The position numbers were made by a program, and so were the translations under genes. The notes below the pieces were generated by a model. The model was not told the origin of the DNA. It did not search any database and saw nothing but the letters and a program-made list of their open reading frames with translations. Positions 25,925 to 35,342 of a stretch of 64,000 nucleotides of DNA are shown here, one piece after another; the stretch's first letter is position 1, and each line of letters opens with the position of its first letter. The stretch is taken from positions 372,001 through 436,000 of the forward strand of contig NZ_JAGIPG010000002.1 in assembly GCF_017877055.1 (NCBI RefSeq). Reading direction: 5' to 3'. This DNA comes from Neorhizobium galegae. Lineage in GTDB: Bacteria > Pseudomonadota > Alphaproteobacteria > Rhizobiales > Rhizobiaceae.

Positions 25925-27007
25925 TCAACCCAGCCGGACGATATGCTGATCCCAGGCGACCGCACTACGGGTGTCGTTGAACTGCCCGTCATAGGACGAG
26001 ACCGCAATGCCGTGGGTTGCGGGCGCGACGCCGGCTGCCTCGCGGACGGTCTCTTCCTTCACCACCGCGCCCGTCTCGGCGTCGAGCGTGACCACGGCCC
26101 CGCCGCCCGGGGAGGTGAGGCCGACGACGCCGTCGCGGCGGTTGACGGCAATGGCGCCGACATAGTTACCAAGCCGGACGGTGGTTTCCCGCGGCAGCGA
26201 GACGAAGGACAGGTCTTCGCCCTTGGAAAACCAGCCGGCAAGCGGCGGCAACGCGTTGCGTGCCCCTTCCCACTGGCAGGCGAACCAGATGCGGCCGTTG
26301 TCAGTGATGTCGAGATGACGGGTGGAGAGTTGTTTCAACGAGGAGGGCAGGCGGTGCCGCTGGATGAGGGCGCCGGTCTTCGCGTCGAGCAGCACCAGCG
26401 ATGGTTCCATGCGGTCGATATTCAGCTTGGTGCGGCCGAAATCCGGATGTGTCTCGATGCCGCCATTGGCGATGACGAGAAGCTTGCCGTCGTCGGAAAC
26501 GGTCATGTCATGGGTGCCGATGCCGTGCGCGTCGAACTCGCCGATGCGGCGGAATTTGTCTCGCGCGTCATAGACGCCGATCATGCCGCGATTGCCGTCG
26601 AAATCGTTTTCGCTGGCATAGAGCCGCGTTCCATCCGGCGAGAAATGCCCATGTCCGTAGAAATGCCGGCCTTCCGGCGAGGTGATGATCACCGGTTCGG
26701 CCAACCGCGACGGGTCGAACACCATGGCAAACGTGCCCGGGCGGCGGGCGAAGGCGACGGTGCGGCCCGTGGCGGCACTATAGGCCAGACCGTGGGCGCG
26801 GGCTGGAAGCGCAACTCGGTCGATGATTTCGCCACGTTCCGAAACGGTGGCGACACCGAAGGAGCCGTCCGGCGCCTTGAAACCCGAAGCGTAGACCGCA
26901 TCGGCTCGTTCGAAAGCCATCAGGGAGCGCGGTGCAAGAGCGGCAGTGAAGGCGATCCCCGCCGCCTTCAGGAAACCACGCCGGTCGATGGCTTCGCCGT
27001 GCCACAT
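25925..27007 (-). CDS. DUF1513 exported protein of iron-uptake operon
   Basis: A 360-aa protein with a twin-arginine signal peptide (DRRGFLKAAGIAFTAALAPR, residues ~8-27). The mature part resembles a seven-bladed beta-propeller, with several repeats such as GHGHFSPDGTRLYASEND and THDMTVSDDGKLLVIANGG, the usual character of DUF1513. It is the last gene of the imelysin/di-heme oxidoreductase operon, three bases after the upstream stop. A role in periplasmic iron handling is inferred from that conserved neighbourhood. Confidence 0.88.
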   Translation of the reverse strand: MWHGEAIDRRGFLKAAGIAFTAALAPRSLMAFERADAVYASGFKAPDGSFGVATVSERGEIIDRVALPARAHGLAYSAATGRTVAFARRPGTFAMVFDPSRLAEPVIITSPEGRHFYGHGHFSPDGTRLYASENDFDGNRGMIGVYDARDKFRRIGEFDAHGIGTHDMTVSDDGKLLVIANGGIETHPDFGRTKLNIDRMEPSLVLLDAKTGALIQRHRLPSSLKQLSTRHLDITDNGRIWFACQWEGARNALPPLAGWFSKGEDLSFVSLPRETTVRLGNYVGAIAVNRRDGVVGLTSPGGGAVVTLDAETGAVVKEETVREAAGVAPATHGIAVSSYDGQFNDTRSAVAWDQHIVRLG

Positions 27008-27010
27008 GGC

Positions 27011-28114
27011 CTAGTCGCCATCCGCAAAGGAAAAGCCGGAACTAAGGCCGATGGCGCCGCCGTAGCCGTCGTTCAATTTGGAAATCACGCCCTTTCCGTC
27101 GGCCAGGAGCGTATCGAGCTTCTTGCGTTCGGCGGCATTCTCGACCGCCTTTTCGAGATCGGGGGTGATCTTCCCCGAAAGCTCGATCATCGACTTCAGC
27201 TGCGCCTGGGTAGCAGCAACGATCGGCCGGTCCTTTTCTTGAAGAAGTGAGACCATGCCGGATTTCTCAAGCAGGATCGCAAGGCCTTCGAGATTGCCCT
27301 TCACCGTGGCCCATGTATTTTCCGAGCGCCAGAATAGAGCCTGTTTCGGGAATTTCGCTTTATCGGCCCCCTTGTAGAAGGTCTCGATCCGCTGGTCGCG
27401 CACGGCTTCGGCGCCGTGAACGAGAATGCCGAGCAGCGCCGTGATCGCCTCGCCGCCGGTGCGGAAATTCGGATTGTCCGGTCCGGGTTGTTCCCAGGCT
27501 TTCTGGATGCCGTTCGGGTCATCCCAGATGTCGGAAAGTTCCTTGGCGACATTGGCGATATTGCCGGCGACAGCCGCGCCGTAGCGGCAGCGGAAACTCT
27601 GCTTCCCCCTGAGGAGTTCGTCCGAGCCGCTGCCCGCGAGGACATATTCGAGTGCGCCAAAACCCTGCATGGCGACGCTCTTGGTGCCGAGCGAAAGGGG
27701 ATCGGTTGCGGTTTCATCCGCCTTCGACAGGACGGACTGTACCTGCTTCAGCCCCGTGCTCTTGCGGTCCGGGTAAAACAGGATGCGCTCAAAACGGTTA
27801 TGCTCGATCACCGGACCGACGCGCACCACCTCGATATGCGCCCAGCTCACGGCCGCATCGCGGAAGGCGTTTTTTGCGGCATCATAATTCGTCCTGGAAG
27901 GCGCCTCGCAGAGGGCCTTCATCGCCGCCGTCATCCTGCCCGCGGATTCGTGGAAGGCGTCGTAACCCGGCCGGATGAACCCGTCGACCGCCGCCGCCAT
28001 CACCCTGGTAACATCGGCCATCGGCAGATCCACGGAAGGAGCCGCATCGCCCTCCTGCGCGAGAGCCGCGACGGGGAGCAGCGAGACGAGTCCGGCAAGG
28101 AGGATTTTGCGCAT
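27011..28114 (-). CDS. Imelysin-family periplasmic protein (second copy)
   Basis: A 367-aa protein with a signal peptide (MRKILLAGLVSLLPVAALAQ). The helical imelysin body (residues ~35-330) is clear: AWSHIEVVRVGPVIEHNRFER and KSVAMQGFGALEYVLAG are characteristic. The GxHxxE metal motif of imelysins is replaced by GFGALE (His lost), as is common in this branch. It probably binds iron or heme in the periplasm. The ATG at 28114 overlaps the stop of the di-heme oxidoreductase gene (TGATG); the longer frame begins with TTG at 28117. It sits between that gene and DUF1513. Confidence 0.88.
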   Translation of the reverse strand: MRKILLAGLVSLLPVAALAQEGDAAPSVDLPMADVTRVMAAAVDGFIRPGYDAFHESAGRMTAAMKALCEAPSRTNYDAAKNAFRDAAVSWAHIEVVRVGPVIEHNRFERILFYPDRKSTGLKQVQSVLSKADETATDPLSLGTKSVAMQGFGALEYVLAGSGSDELLRGKQSFRCRYGAAVAGNIANVAKELSDIWDDPNGIQKAWEQPGPDNPNFRTGGEAITALLGILVHGAEAVRDQRIETFYKGADKAKFPKQALFWRSENTWATVKGNLEGLAILLEKSGMVSLLQEKDRPIVAATQAQLKSMIELSGKITPDLEKAVENAAERKKLDTLLADGKGVISKLNDGYGGAIGLSSGFSFADGD

Positions 28115-29652
28115 CAAAGTGACTCCAGAAATCTGAGCAGGGCGGCACGGTCCTGTTTGGAGAGCGCGGCAAAGGCGTCGCGGGCTTTCTGCGCCTCGCC
28201 GCCATGCCAGAGAACGGCCTCGGTCAGGTTTCGCGCGCGGCCGTCATGCAGGAAGAACGTATGGGCGTTGACGGTTTCGGTAAGCCCGATGCCCCAGAGC
28301 GGTTGGGTGCGCCATTCGCTGCCGCTCGCGACACCTACCGCCTGGCCATCGGCAAGGCCTTCGCCCATGTCGTGCAGCAGGAAATCGGAATAGGGCCAGA
28401 TGAGCTGGAAGGCATGCGCCTTATTGCCGGCATTCCGGCTCGTTACGAATTTTGGCGTGTGGCAGGCGGTGCAGCCGGCCTGGTAGAAGAGTTCCTTGCC
28501 CTTCAGCACCGTCTTGTCGCCGATGTCGCGACGGGCCGGCACGGCGAGGTTTTCGGAATAGAAGGTGACGAGCGGCAGAACTGGGTCGGGCGCCTCGACC
28601 GGCCCGAGCCGCTGTTGCACGCCGGTCGGCATGGCGAGGCATGCAGCCTCCGCCTTGGTGCAGTCGCCGTGGTCGAACGGATTGTCGGGAGTGGAGATGC
28701 CGAGGTCACCGGCAAAGGCGGACGAGCTCTGGTCGCGGACCGAGGCATTCTGCGCCTTGAAGCCGAAGCGGCCGAGCTTCAGTTCGCCGGTCTTGTGGTC
28801 GCGCACCATGGCCGGCTTGCCGGAAATCCCGTCGCCGTCCTTGTCATCCGGGTCGGCCAAGCCGAGAATGTCGGCATCGTGGATCGCCTGGATCAGGCCC
28901 ATGCCGATCATCGGCGGCGCGATCCGTGGCGACAACGTCACGTCGCCTTCCATCGCGCCGTAACCGAGGTCGGCGACCGAATAGGTCGGCTTGCGCAGAT
29001 TGACCACTTCGCCGTCGCCGAGCTTGACCGGGATTTCCTCGTAGGAAATCTGCATCCGGCCTTCGGAGGCGAGGCCGGACACGGCGAGGTCCTGCAGCTG
29101 CTCGCCATAGATCGCGTCGGGGAAATTGAGCTTCCTGTAATCGGCGACCGCTTCGCGCTCCTCGTCGGTGCGCGCCGGACGGGCGAGCCGGAAGAACATG
29201 GAAGTCGCGTCGGCACCGCCTTCCGGAGGATGGCCGCGGCCGTCCTTCAGGTGGCAGCTCTGACAGGCGCGGGCGTTGAAGAGCGGGCCGAGCCCGTCGG
29301 AGGCCTGCGTCGAGGAGGGCGCCGAGACCCACAGCTTCGTGAACAGCGCATTGCCGAGCTTGAACGTCCCTTCTTCCTCGAAGGTGAGGTTGGCGGAGAA
29401 ATGCGAGAAGGCGTCGCCATTGACATCGGCGCGGCTGGTCGCGCCGCCGCCGGACATGGTCTCGAATTGCTCGGGTTTGGAGAAATCGGTCGCCGGGCGC
29501 GTGACGCTCTCGACGCGTTTCTGATCCTTCGGATTGAGATCCGTGCGGATGGTCGGGAAAAGCGCGTCGCCACCGGTCGCGATCAGCGGCGTGAGCAGGA
29601 AAGCGCCCGAAAGGATCGGCAACAGGAAGACGAAAGACTTGGGCGTTCTCAT
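28114..29652 (-). CDS. Di-heme oxidoreductase (DHOR) c-type cytochrome
   Basis: A 512-aa exported protein with an N-terminal signal/anchor (FVFLLPILSGAFLLTPLIA). It has two c-type heme sites: CQSCH (Cys130, Cys133, His134) and CTACH near residue 395. This is the PF06537 'thiol oxidoreductase' family found with imelysins; an electron-transfer role that changes the iron oxidation state is inferred. It is the second gene of the operon, 52 bp after the first imelysin stop, and is translationally coupled to the second imelysin. Confidence 0.92.
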   Translation of the reverse strand: MRTPKSFVFLLPILSGAFLLTPLIATGGDALFPTIRTDLNPKDQKRVESVTRPATDFSKPEQFETMSGGGATSRADVNGDAFSHFSANLTFEEEGTFKLGNALFTKLWVSAPSSTQASDGLGPLFNARACQSCHLKDGRGHPPEGGADATSMFFRLARPARTDEEREAVADYRKLNFPDAIYGEQLQDLAVSGLASEGRMQISYEEIPVKLGDGEVVNLRKPTYSVADLGYGAMEGDVTLSPRIAPPMIGMGLIQAIHDADILGLADPDDKDGDGISGKPAMVRDHKTGELKLGRFGFKAQNASVRDQSSSAFAGDLGISTPDNPFDHGDCTKAEAACLAMPTGVQQRLGPVEAPDPVLPLVTFYSENLAVPARRDIGDKTVLKGKELFYQAGCTACHTPKFVTSRNAGNKAHAFQLIWPYSDFLLHDMGEGLADGQAVGVASGSEWRTQPLWGIGLTETVNAHTFFLHDGRARNLTEAVLWHGGEAQKARDAFAALSKQDRAALLRFLESL

Positions 29653-29704
29653 AGGGGCATCGGGCCGCAGGCTGAAGGTCAGCCGCGGCCCGCCTTTTCA
29701 TTGC

Positions 29705-30982
29705 TTATTTGAAGACGGCGTCAGGATTATCGAGGCTGTCGGAACCTTCAAGCTCTACTTTGCCAAGCTTCAGCGACGCAATGACGCGCTCGACGCTCTT
29801 GCTCTGGTCGATCAGGCCGTCGATCGCCTTCTGGACGACCGCATTACCCTCTTTATTGCCTTCGCCGATCATCTGGTCGTAGGCCTCGACCTTCTTCGCG
29901 CGGTCGGCCATGGCGTTCATGGCGGCGAGCGTCGCGTCGAGCTTGCCGAGCATTTCGGTGTCGAGCGCCTTGTCGGTCGCGGCAACCAGTTCCGAGAGCG
30001 AGGGTCCCGTCATCTTGGTGCCGTCGACGCGGATATATTCGCCCGTATAGGCCGACTTGATGCCGATCGCGTCGTTGAGATGCGAGTTGTAGGTGTTGTC
30101 GGAGAAGCAATCGTGCTCTTCTTCCGGATCGTGCAGCAAAAGGCCGAGCTTCATGCGCTCGCCGGCAAGCTCACCATAGGAGAGCGAACCCATGCCGGTC
30201 AGGATGGCGGTCAGGCCCTTCTTGGAATTGGCCTCGACATTCCTGGTTGCCTTGCCTTTCGGCCCCCAGGCGGTGACCATGTCCTTGAGGTCGGAGACCA
30301 GCAGGGCGGACGCGGCCTTCAGGTATTCGGCGCGGCGGTCACAATGGCCGTTGGTGCAATTGGCCTTGTCATAGTCGGTATAGGAGCGCTTGCCGGCGCC
30401 CGGTCCGGTGCCGTTCAGGTCCTGGCCCCAGAGCAGGAATTCGATGACGTGGTAGCCGGTCGCGACGTTCGCCTCGATTTCGCCGGCCTCGTTGAGACTG
30501 CGCAGCGTCTTGGCATCGAACTTCGAAAGGTTGAGTGTCTTGCCGTTGACCTTGATCTTCGGGTTGGCAATCACGTTCGCGGTATAGAGCGCGTTCTCGT
30601 CGCTCTCGGTGCCATAGGAGGCATCGACATAGTCGATCAGGCCCTCATCGAGCGGCCAGGCATTCACCTTGCCTTCCCAATCGTCGACGATCGGGTTGCC
30701 GAAACGATAGACTTCGGTCTGCTGGTAGGGAACGCGGGCGGCGAGCCAGGCGTCCTTGGCAGCCTTCAGCGTCTCTTCGCTGGGCTTGGCGATCAGCGCG
30801 TTGACGGCCTTGTCGAGCGCCTGCGCGGTCGTCAGTGAATCTTCGTATTTCGCATGCGCCATGTCGGCATAATGCTTGAGCACGGCGGCGGATGTGGCGG
30901 CGGCCTCAGCCTCTGTCACGACGAACGCCGCGGAGGCGGCGAAAAGCGCCAGGGCGGCGCCGAGAACGGTCTTGCGGATCAT
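29705..30982 (-). CDS. Imelysin-family iron-uptake protein (IrpA-like)
   Basis: A 425-aa protein with a signal peptide (MIRKTVLGAALALFAASAAF, cut near AEA-AA). The imelysin GxHxxE motif is intact at residues 176-181 (GYHVIEFLLWGQD), and NGHCDRRAEYLKAASALL follows. It belongs to the M75/EfeO-related group of periplasmic iron-binding proteins. It is the first gene of the four-gene operon (imelysin, di-heme oxidoreductase, imelysin, DUF1513). A strong GAAGGAGAGGG element precedes the ATG, and a 28-bp interrupted palindrome lies 71-98 bp upstream, a likely iron-responsive operator. Confidence 0.92.
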   Translation of the reverse strand: MIRKTVLGAALALFAASAAFVVTEAEAAATSAAVLKHYADMAHAKYEDSLTTAQALDKAVNALIAKPSEETLKAAKDAWLAARVPYQQTEVYRFGNPIVDDWEGKVNAWPLDEGLIDYVDASYGTESDENALYTANVIANPKIKVNGKTLNLSKFDAKTLRSLNEAGEIEANVATGYHVIEFLLWGQDLNGTGPGAGKRSYTDYDKANCTNGHCDRRAEYLKAASALLVSDLKDMVTAWGPKGKATRNVEANSKKGLTAILTGMGSLSYGELAGERMKLGLLLHDPEEEHDCFSDNTYNSHLNDAIGIKSAYTGEYIRVDGTKMTGPSLSELVAATDKALDTEMLGKLDATLAAMNAMADRAKKVEAYDQMIGEGNKEGNAVVQKAIDGLIDQSKSVERVIASLKLGKVELEGSDSLDNPDAVFK

Positions 30983-31052
30983 GTCCCTCTCCTTCACAGC
31001 CCGGATCTCTCCCCGGCCGTCAAAGGGTACATCGCGCAATTGGAAACTGGTG

Positions 31053-31080
31053 TCAAATTATCTAGTTTAGAATAATTTGA
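31053..31080. promoter_or_regulatory. 28-bp interrupted palindrome upstream of iron operon
   Basis: TCAAATTAT-N10-ATAATTTGA, perfect nine-base arms; the spacer holds CTAGTTTAGA. It overlaps TTTAGAATAATTTGAA, a partial match to the ICE-type TTTAGAA-N3-TTCTAAA sequence that I associate with rhizobial Irr. It lies upstream of the imelysin operon and just after rsmB ends, so it can only serve the operon. Irr, RirA and Fur/Mur are the candidate regulators; the sequence does not decide between them. Confidence 0.6.
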
Positions 31081-31115
31081 AAGTATACCTCGGCTTTAAC
31101 CTCGCCCCGCGGCAT

Positions 31116-32405
31116 TCACGCTTTGCGTTGCATACGGCAGAAAAAGAATCCGTCTGTATCGGTACTTGCCGGCGTCAACGTCACCGTCAGTGCATCTTTC
31201 GAGCGTGGCCGCGGTGCATCCTTCCCGAAAATCTCATCCCAGCGCGCTGCAGCCGGCGCGATCGAAAATTCCGGGTTTTCGGCGCAGAAACGAGAAACCT
31301 GGGCATCGTTCTCCTCCGGCAGGATGGAGCAGGTGACATAAAGAAGTGCGCCGCCCGGCTTCACGAAGACGGCGGCTTCCGAAAGCGCCTCCTGCTGCTG
31401 CGCAATGCGCTCGTCGAGGTTTTTAGGCGTGAGCCGCCACTTGGTGTCCGGGCGGCGGCGCCAGGTGCCGGTGCCGGTGCAGGGGGCGTCGACCAGGACC
31501 GCATCGAGCTTGCCCTTCAGGCCGTTCAGCTGGCGCGCATCGTCATGCACCTGCACATTGCGGGTGCCGGCGCGCCGCAGCCGCTCGATGATCGGTGCGA
31601 GCCGCTTGCGGTCGGCGTCATAGGCGTGGATCTGGCCCTTGTTGTGCATCGCGGCCGCCATGGCGAGCGTCTTGCCGCCGCCACCGGCACAGTAATCGAG
31701 AACCTGGTCGTGTTCGCCCGGCTGCACAAGCTCGGCGACGATCTGCGAGCCTTCGTCCTGAACTTCGAACCAGCCTTTCTGGAACGAAAGCTCGGCGGTG
31801 ACGTTCGGCAGACGGGACGCTCCTTCGCCGGCGGCAATCCGGATGCCGTTGCGGGCGATGCGCGAAGCCTTTGCGTTCGAGCGTTCCAACGCCTTGACGA
31901 CCTTCTCGCGAGACGCCTTCAGCGTGTTGGCGCGCAGATCGAGGGTCGGGCGGCCGGCCAAGGCCTTGGCCTCGACGAGCCAGTCCTCGCCGAAATTGGC
32001 TTCGAAGGACGGCTGGATCCAGTCGGGTATGTCGCCCTGCACATGCAGGGGCGCATCTTCGAGATTGCGGGAGGCGAGCGACGAGAGGTTCGCCTCGGTC
32101 AGGGCCGGCGGCGCGAAACGGTCGTCGGTGAACTCGGCCTGGAGTGCCTCGGTCGTCAGGCCCCATTGCCGGATCAGGACCGCATAGGCGAGGGCCGCCG
32201 GACTTTCGTCGTCCATGAGCCAGGCATGCGACAGACGCATGCGCAACGCGTCGTAGACGATGTTGCCGATTGCGGCACGATCGCCGGAACCGGCGAAACG
32301 ATGGGCGAGGCCCCAGTCCTTGAGGGCGTCGGCGACAGGGCGCTTGCGCGTTTCGATGTCGGCCAGCACCTCTATGGCCCCGGCAATTCGTCCGCCCAAT
32401 CGCAT
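31116..32405 (-). CDS. rsmB: RsmB-family rRNA (cytosine-C5) methyltransferase
   Basis: A 429-aa protein. An N-terminal NusB-like region (residues ~1-150) is followed by the RNA m5C methyltransferase core. The SAM site is DYCAGGGGKTLAMA, then VDAPCTGTGTWRRRPD with the PC catalytic motif, then YVTCSILPEEN with the second Cys. These are the family's hallmarks. It methylates 16S rRNA or a related RNA; exact target specificity is assumed from family. GGAGTG precedes the ATG. It is followed by the iron operon, but with its own promoter in between. Confidence 0.93.
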   Translation of the reverse strand: MRLGGRIAGAIEVLADIETRKRPVADALKDWGLAHRFAGSGDRAAIGNIVYDALRMRLSHAWLMDDESPAALAYAVLIRQWGLTTEALQAEFTDDRFAPPALTEANLSSLASRNLEDAPLHVQGDIPDWIQPSFEANFGEDWLVEAKALAGRPTLDLRANTLKASREKVVKALERSNAKASRIARNGIRIAAGEGASRLPNVTAELSFQKGWFEVQDEGSQIVAELVQPGEHDQVLDYCAGGGGKTLAMAAAMHNKGQIHAYDADRKRLAPIIERLRRAGTRNVQVHDDARQLNGLKGKLDAVLVDAPCTGTGTWRRRPDTKWRLTPKNLDERIAQQQEALSEAAVFVKPGGALLYVTCSILPEENDAQVSRFCAENPEFSIAPAAARWDEIFGKDAPRPRSKDALTVTLTPASTDTDGFFFCRMQRKA

Positions 32406-32501
32406 GTCACACTCCGTGTCGGTTGCACCCGTATGGCACGGGTCGTAACCGCGAATGCGCGCTAGGGCAAGAGGCCGGCTTAGCTGTCTCCTTGAACAGC
32501 C

Positions 32502-32912
32502 TTAGCCGTCGATCGCTTTCAGGCCCTTGCCCGCGACCTTCTGATCGCTGGCATCGACGATCTGGTAACAGACCTGGGCGGTGCCGGAGCTGATCATGCC
32601 GATGTTCTTGGCGGCGGCCTTGGAGACGTCGATCACCCGGCCGCGGATGAATGGCCCGCGGTCGTTGATGCGCACGACGACGCTTCTGCCGTTGCGCTTG
32701 TTCGTCACCATCACCTTGGTGCCGAACGGCAGCGTCCGATGGGCCGCGGTCATGAGAGAAGGGTTCATTCGTTCCCCGGATGCCGTCTTGGATCCGAGGG
32801 CATACCAGGATGCGTGACCGCATCCGGGCGCAGCATTGGCCTGCGCGGCGCCGAGAGTTGCAAAAGCAGCAATGGAGGCCGCGGCGAAAGTCGAGCGTCG
32901 AATTGTTGTCAA
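32502..32912 (-). CDS. rlpA: RlpA-family septal-ring lytic transglycosylase
   Basis: A 136-aa exported protein (signal peptide ends near ANAA-PGC). The double-psi beta-barrel is complete: [57 protein letters not shown]. There is no C-terminal SPOR domain, so this is the short form. The start codon is TTG at 32912 with GGGGA eight bases upstream. The residues around the NDRGPF aspartate are intact, so it may cleave peptidoglycan. It lies upstream of rsmB in the same direction. Confidence 0.88.
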   Translation of the reverse strand: MTTIRRSTFAAASIAAFATLGAAQANAAPGCGHASWYALGSKTASGERMNPSLMTAAHRTLPFGTKVMVTNKRNGRSVVVRINDRGPFIRGRVIDVSKAAAKNIGMISSGTAQVCYQIVDASDQKVAGKGLKAIDG

Positions 32913-33294
32913 GTCGGTCGTCCCCGTTCGTTTTGTCCCTGCACGTTGCGTGCAAAACGGCTAAGCGGGGCGAAAAGTGGCAAAAAAGTGAGACTTTCGA
33001 TCACGGAACGTTACAGACTGTAACATTTGTGATTAGATTGCCGTCGATCTTTTTAAGAAGCCAGCTAAGCTTCTGCGGAAGAAAAGCTTTAAAAACAGTC
33101 GGAAAGCATAATTTCGTTTCAGGGTGACTCGTAGGGAGTCTGCGATCACGAAAACCACAGAAAAAAATTTGTTGCGATGCGAGGATTATTGCCTCATTTG
33201 GGCAAATTTTGTGACGCTCAGCCGTAAGTATTAAGAAATAATAACTAGCTCATCCGATCAGGATGGAAATTTCACCCGTTTCAAAATGAGACTT
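32913..33294. other. AT-rich intergenic region with palindrome
   Basis: 382 bp between the TTG start of rlpA and the stop of the YeeZ-like gene (both minus strand). It is conspicuously AT-rich and holds GTTACAG-A-CTGTAAC at 33010-33024 and a short GACTC-GTAGG-GAGTC stem at 33124-33138. I see no reading frame with a ribosome site and no RNA gene I can name. It is probably the promoter and leader region of rlpA. Confidence 0.5.
33010..33024. promoter_or_regulatory. 15-bp palindrome upstream of rlpA
   Basis: GTTACAG-A-CTGTAAC, perfect seven-base arms, 98 bp upstream of the rlpA start. It resembles a TetR- or GntR-type dimer site in symmetry, without a known match. Putative operator. Confidence 0.45.
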
Positions 33295-34167
33295 TCATCC
33301 GCGCCAGCGGTCTGAGGACCACAATTCGGCAAGCGACATCCGGTAGTTCGGGAAACGGAATTCGAAGCCCGCGGCACGGATCTTGGCGTTCGAAACGCGC
33401 TTGTTGGCGCCATAGAAGGAGCGCGCCATCGGCGTCATGTCGGCAGTCTCGAAATCCTGTTCCGGCGGCGGCTCGACGCCCATCAGCCGTGCCGCTTCGA
33501 GGATGACATCCTGCGGCGGACCGGGCTCGTCGTCCGTGACATTATATATACCGCCGAGATTGCCTTTCGCGAGGAAGAGCGCCGCGCCGCCGATGTCTTC
33601 GACGCGAATCCGGTTGAAGACCTGGTCTCTCTTTATAATGCGCCGTGCCGTGCCGCGCGCCAGGTTGACGAACGCGTTGCGGCCAGGCCCGTAGATGCCG
33701 GAGAGGCGAAGGCTCGCCACGGGCAGGCCCGCGGCCCGCCCCACGGCGGTCCAGGCCTCTTCCGTATCGACCCGTTCGATCGACCGGCCCTGGATCGGAC
33801 TGCCCGGCGTCTCTTCGGTGACCCACCCGCCGCCGTGATCGCCGTAGACGCCGACCGTTGACAGATAGCCGATCCATTCGAGGTTCGGGCAAAGCGCGCG
33901 CAGCTGCCCCGAGACGAGCTTGAGCAGCGGGTCGCGCTCGGTGCCGGGCGGGATCGACTGCACCAGGTGCGTCGTCTCCCGAAGCTCTGTCAGCAGTTCG
34001 TTGCTGAACGGGCTGCCGTCGAACACGAAGGCCTTGATGTCACGGGCCGCAAGCTCCAGCGCCTTGTGGGCCGTTCTGACGGTGCCGGAGACCCGATGAC
34101 CTTCGGATTTGAAGGCCTCGGCGATCGCCTGGCCCGAATAGCCGCATCCGAAGATCATCACATTCAT
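33295..34167 (-). CDS. NAD-dependent epimerase-like protein (YeeZ-type)
   Basis: A 290-aa extended-SDR protein. It opens [20 protein letters not shown] with a GxGxxG-like Rossmann start, then YLSTVGVYGDHGGGWVTEET and SLRLSGIYGPGRNAF. This places it near E. coli YeeZ, with the YxxxK pair degenerate. Its natural substrate is unknown. The ATG at 34167 overlaps the queG stop (TGATG), so it is translated with queG. Between the two there is no metabolic link I can establish. Confidence 0.85.
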   Translation of the reverse strand: MNVMIFGCGYSGQAIAEAFKSEGHRVSGTVRTAHKALELAARDIKAFVFDGSPFSNELLTELRETTHLVQSIPPGTERDPLLKLVSGQLRALCPNLEWIGYLSTVGVYGDHGGGWVTEETPGSPIQGRSIERVDTEEAWTAVGRAAGLPVASLRLSGIYGPGRNAFVNLARGTARRIIKRDQVFNRIRVEDIGGAALFLAKGNLGGIYNVTDDEPGPPQDVILEAARLMGVEPPPEQDFETADMTPMARSFYGANKRVSNAKIRAAGFEFRFPNYRMSLAELWSSDRWRG

Positions 34168-35342
34168 CAGGCCGCTCCCGCCAATCGCCATTCTTCCCGT
34201 ACTTCCGGATCGTCTTCCGCGCCGTGTACCTCGGCAAACCGCGCAAAGTCGTCCTCCGCCATCAGCCGTTTCAGAGCCCATATAGCCATGCCGCGCACCA
34301 CGGGCGAGGGGTCGCCCGCAAGTTCGAGACATTGGCCGATGAACTCAGCGTCACCGGAATTGCCGGCAGCGATCAGCACGTTGCGGATGAACCGGTCACG
34401 GCCGATGCGTTTGACCGGCGAGCCGCTGAAGAAGGTCCGAAAAGCCGCATCGTCCAAGGTCAGCAAATACGCGATCGACGGTTCCTTCAAATCCTCGCGC
34501 GCCTGCAGCTTCATTTCCGACGCGCTGGCGGCAAACTTGTTCCAGGGACAGGCCGCAAGACAATCGTCGCAGCCATAGATGCGGTTGCCGATCAATGGCC
34601 GGAATTCCGGATCGATCGGGCCTTTGTGTTCGATCGTCAAATAGGAGATGCAGCGGCGGGCATCGAGCCGATAGGGCGCCGGAAACGCAGCCGTCGGACA
34701 GGCGTCGAGACAGGCCCGGCAGGAGCCGCAATGGTCTGTTTCAGCCTCGTCGACGATAAGGTCCGCCGTGGTGAACAGGCTGCCGAGGAAAAGCCAGGAG
34801 CCGTGCGTGCGGCTGACGAGATTGGTGTGCTTGCCCTGCCAGCCGAGCCCGGCTGCCGCCGCGAGCGGCTTTTCCATCACCGGTGCGGTATCGACAAAGA
34901 CCTTCACGTCCTCGCCGGCGCGCGCCGCAAAGCGCGTGGCGATCTCCTTCAACCGGCCCTTGATGATGTCATGATAATCGCGGTTGCGCGCATAGACCGA
35001 GATCGCCGCCTTGTCCGGCTTGTCGAGAATGCCGCGCGGGTCTTCCTCCGGCCCGTAGTTCAGTCCGAACATGACGATCGAACGTACCTGATCCCATAGC
35101 ACCTTCGGATCGGCGCGGCGCAGCCTCGTTTCCGCCATCCAGTCCATGCTGCCGTGGTGCCCGTCGGCCAGAAAAATCTCCAGCCGCTCCGGGGCCTGCG
35201 GAATGCTGTCAGGGCCTGTGATTCGGCAAAGATCAAAGCCCTGGGCCGCCGCTTCCTCGCGGACGAAGGCAGTCAGCTTCTCCCGCCGCCGGAGCGCCTT
35301 TCCTTCCTCCCGCGAAGTCGCGTCAGAAATCAAGGTCCGCAT
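34167..35342 (-). CDS. queG: Epoxyqueuosine reductase
   Basis: A 391-aa iron-sulfur protein for the last step of queuosine tRNA modification. Two 4Fe-4S motifs are clear: [13 protein letters not shown] and [11 protein letters not shown]. The N-terminal part carries the cobalamin-binding region ([20 protein letters not shown]), and the C-terminus ends in a HEAT-like segment ([16 protein letters not shown]). The first in-frame ATG that fits is at 35342, overlapping the GST stop by 20 bases. That start lacks a strong ribosome site, so an internal start nearer GGAGGAAGG is possible. Confidence 0.95.
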   Translation of the reverse strand: MRTLISDATSREEGKALRRREKLTAFVREEAAAQGFDLCRITGPDSIPQAPERLEIFLADGHHGSMDWMAETRLRRADPKVLWDQVRSIVMFGLNYGPEEDPRGILDKPDKAAISVYARNRDYHDIIKGRLKEIATRFAARAGEDVKVFVDTAPVMEKPLAAAAGLGWQGKHTNLVSRTHGSWLFLGSLFTTADLIVDEAETDHCGSCRACLDACPTAAFPAPYRLDARRCISYLTIEHKGPIDPEFRPLIGNRIYGCDDCLAACPWNKFAASASEMKLQAREDLKEPSIAYLLTLDDAAFRTFFSGSPVKRIGRDRFIRNVLIAAGNSGDAEFIGQCLELAGDPSPVVRGMAIWALKRLMAEDDFARFAEVHGAEDDPEVREEWRLAGAA

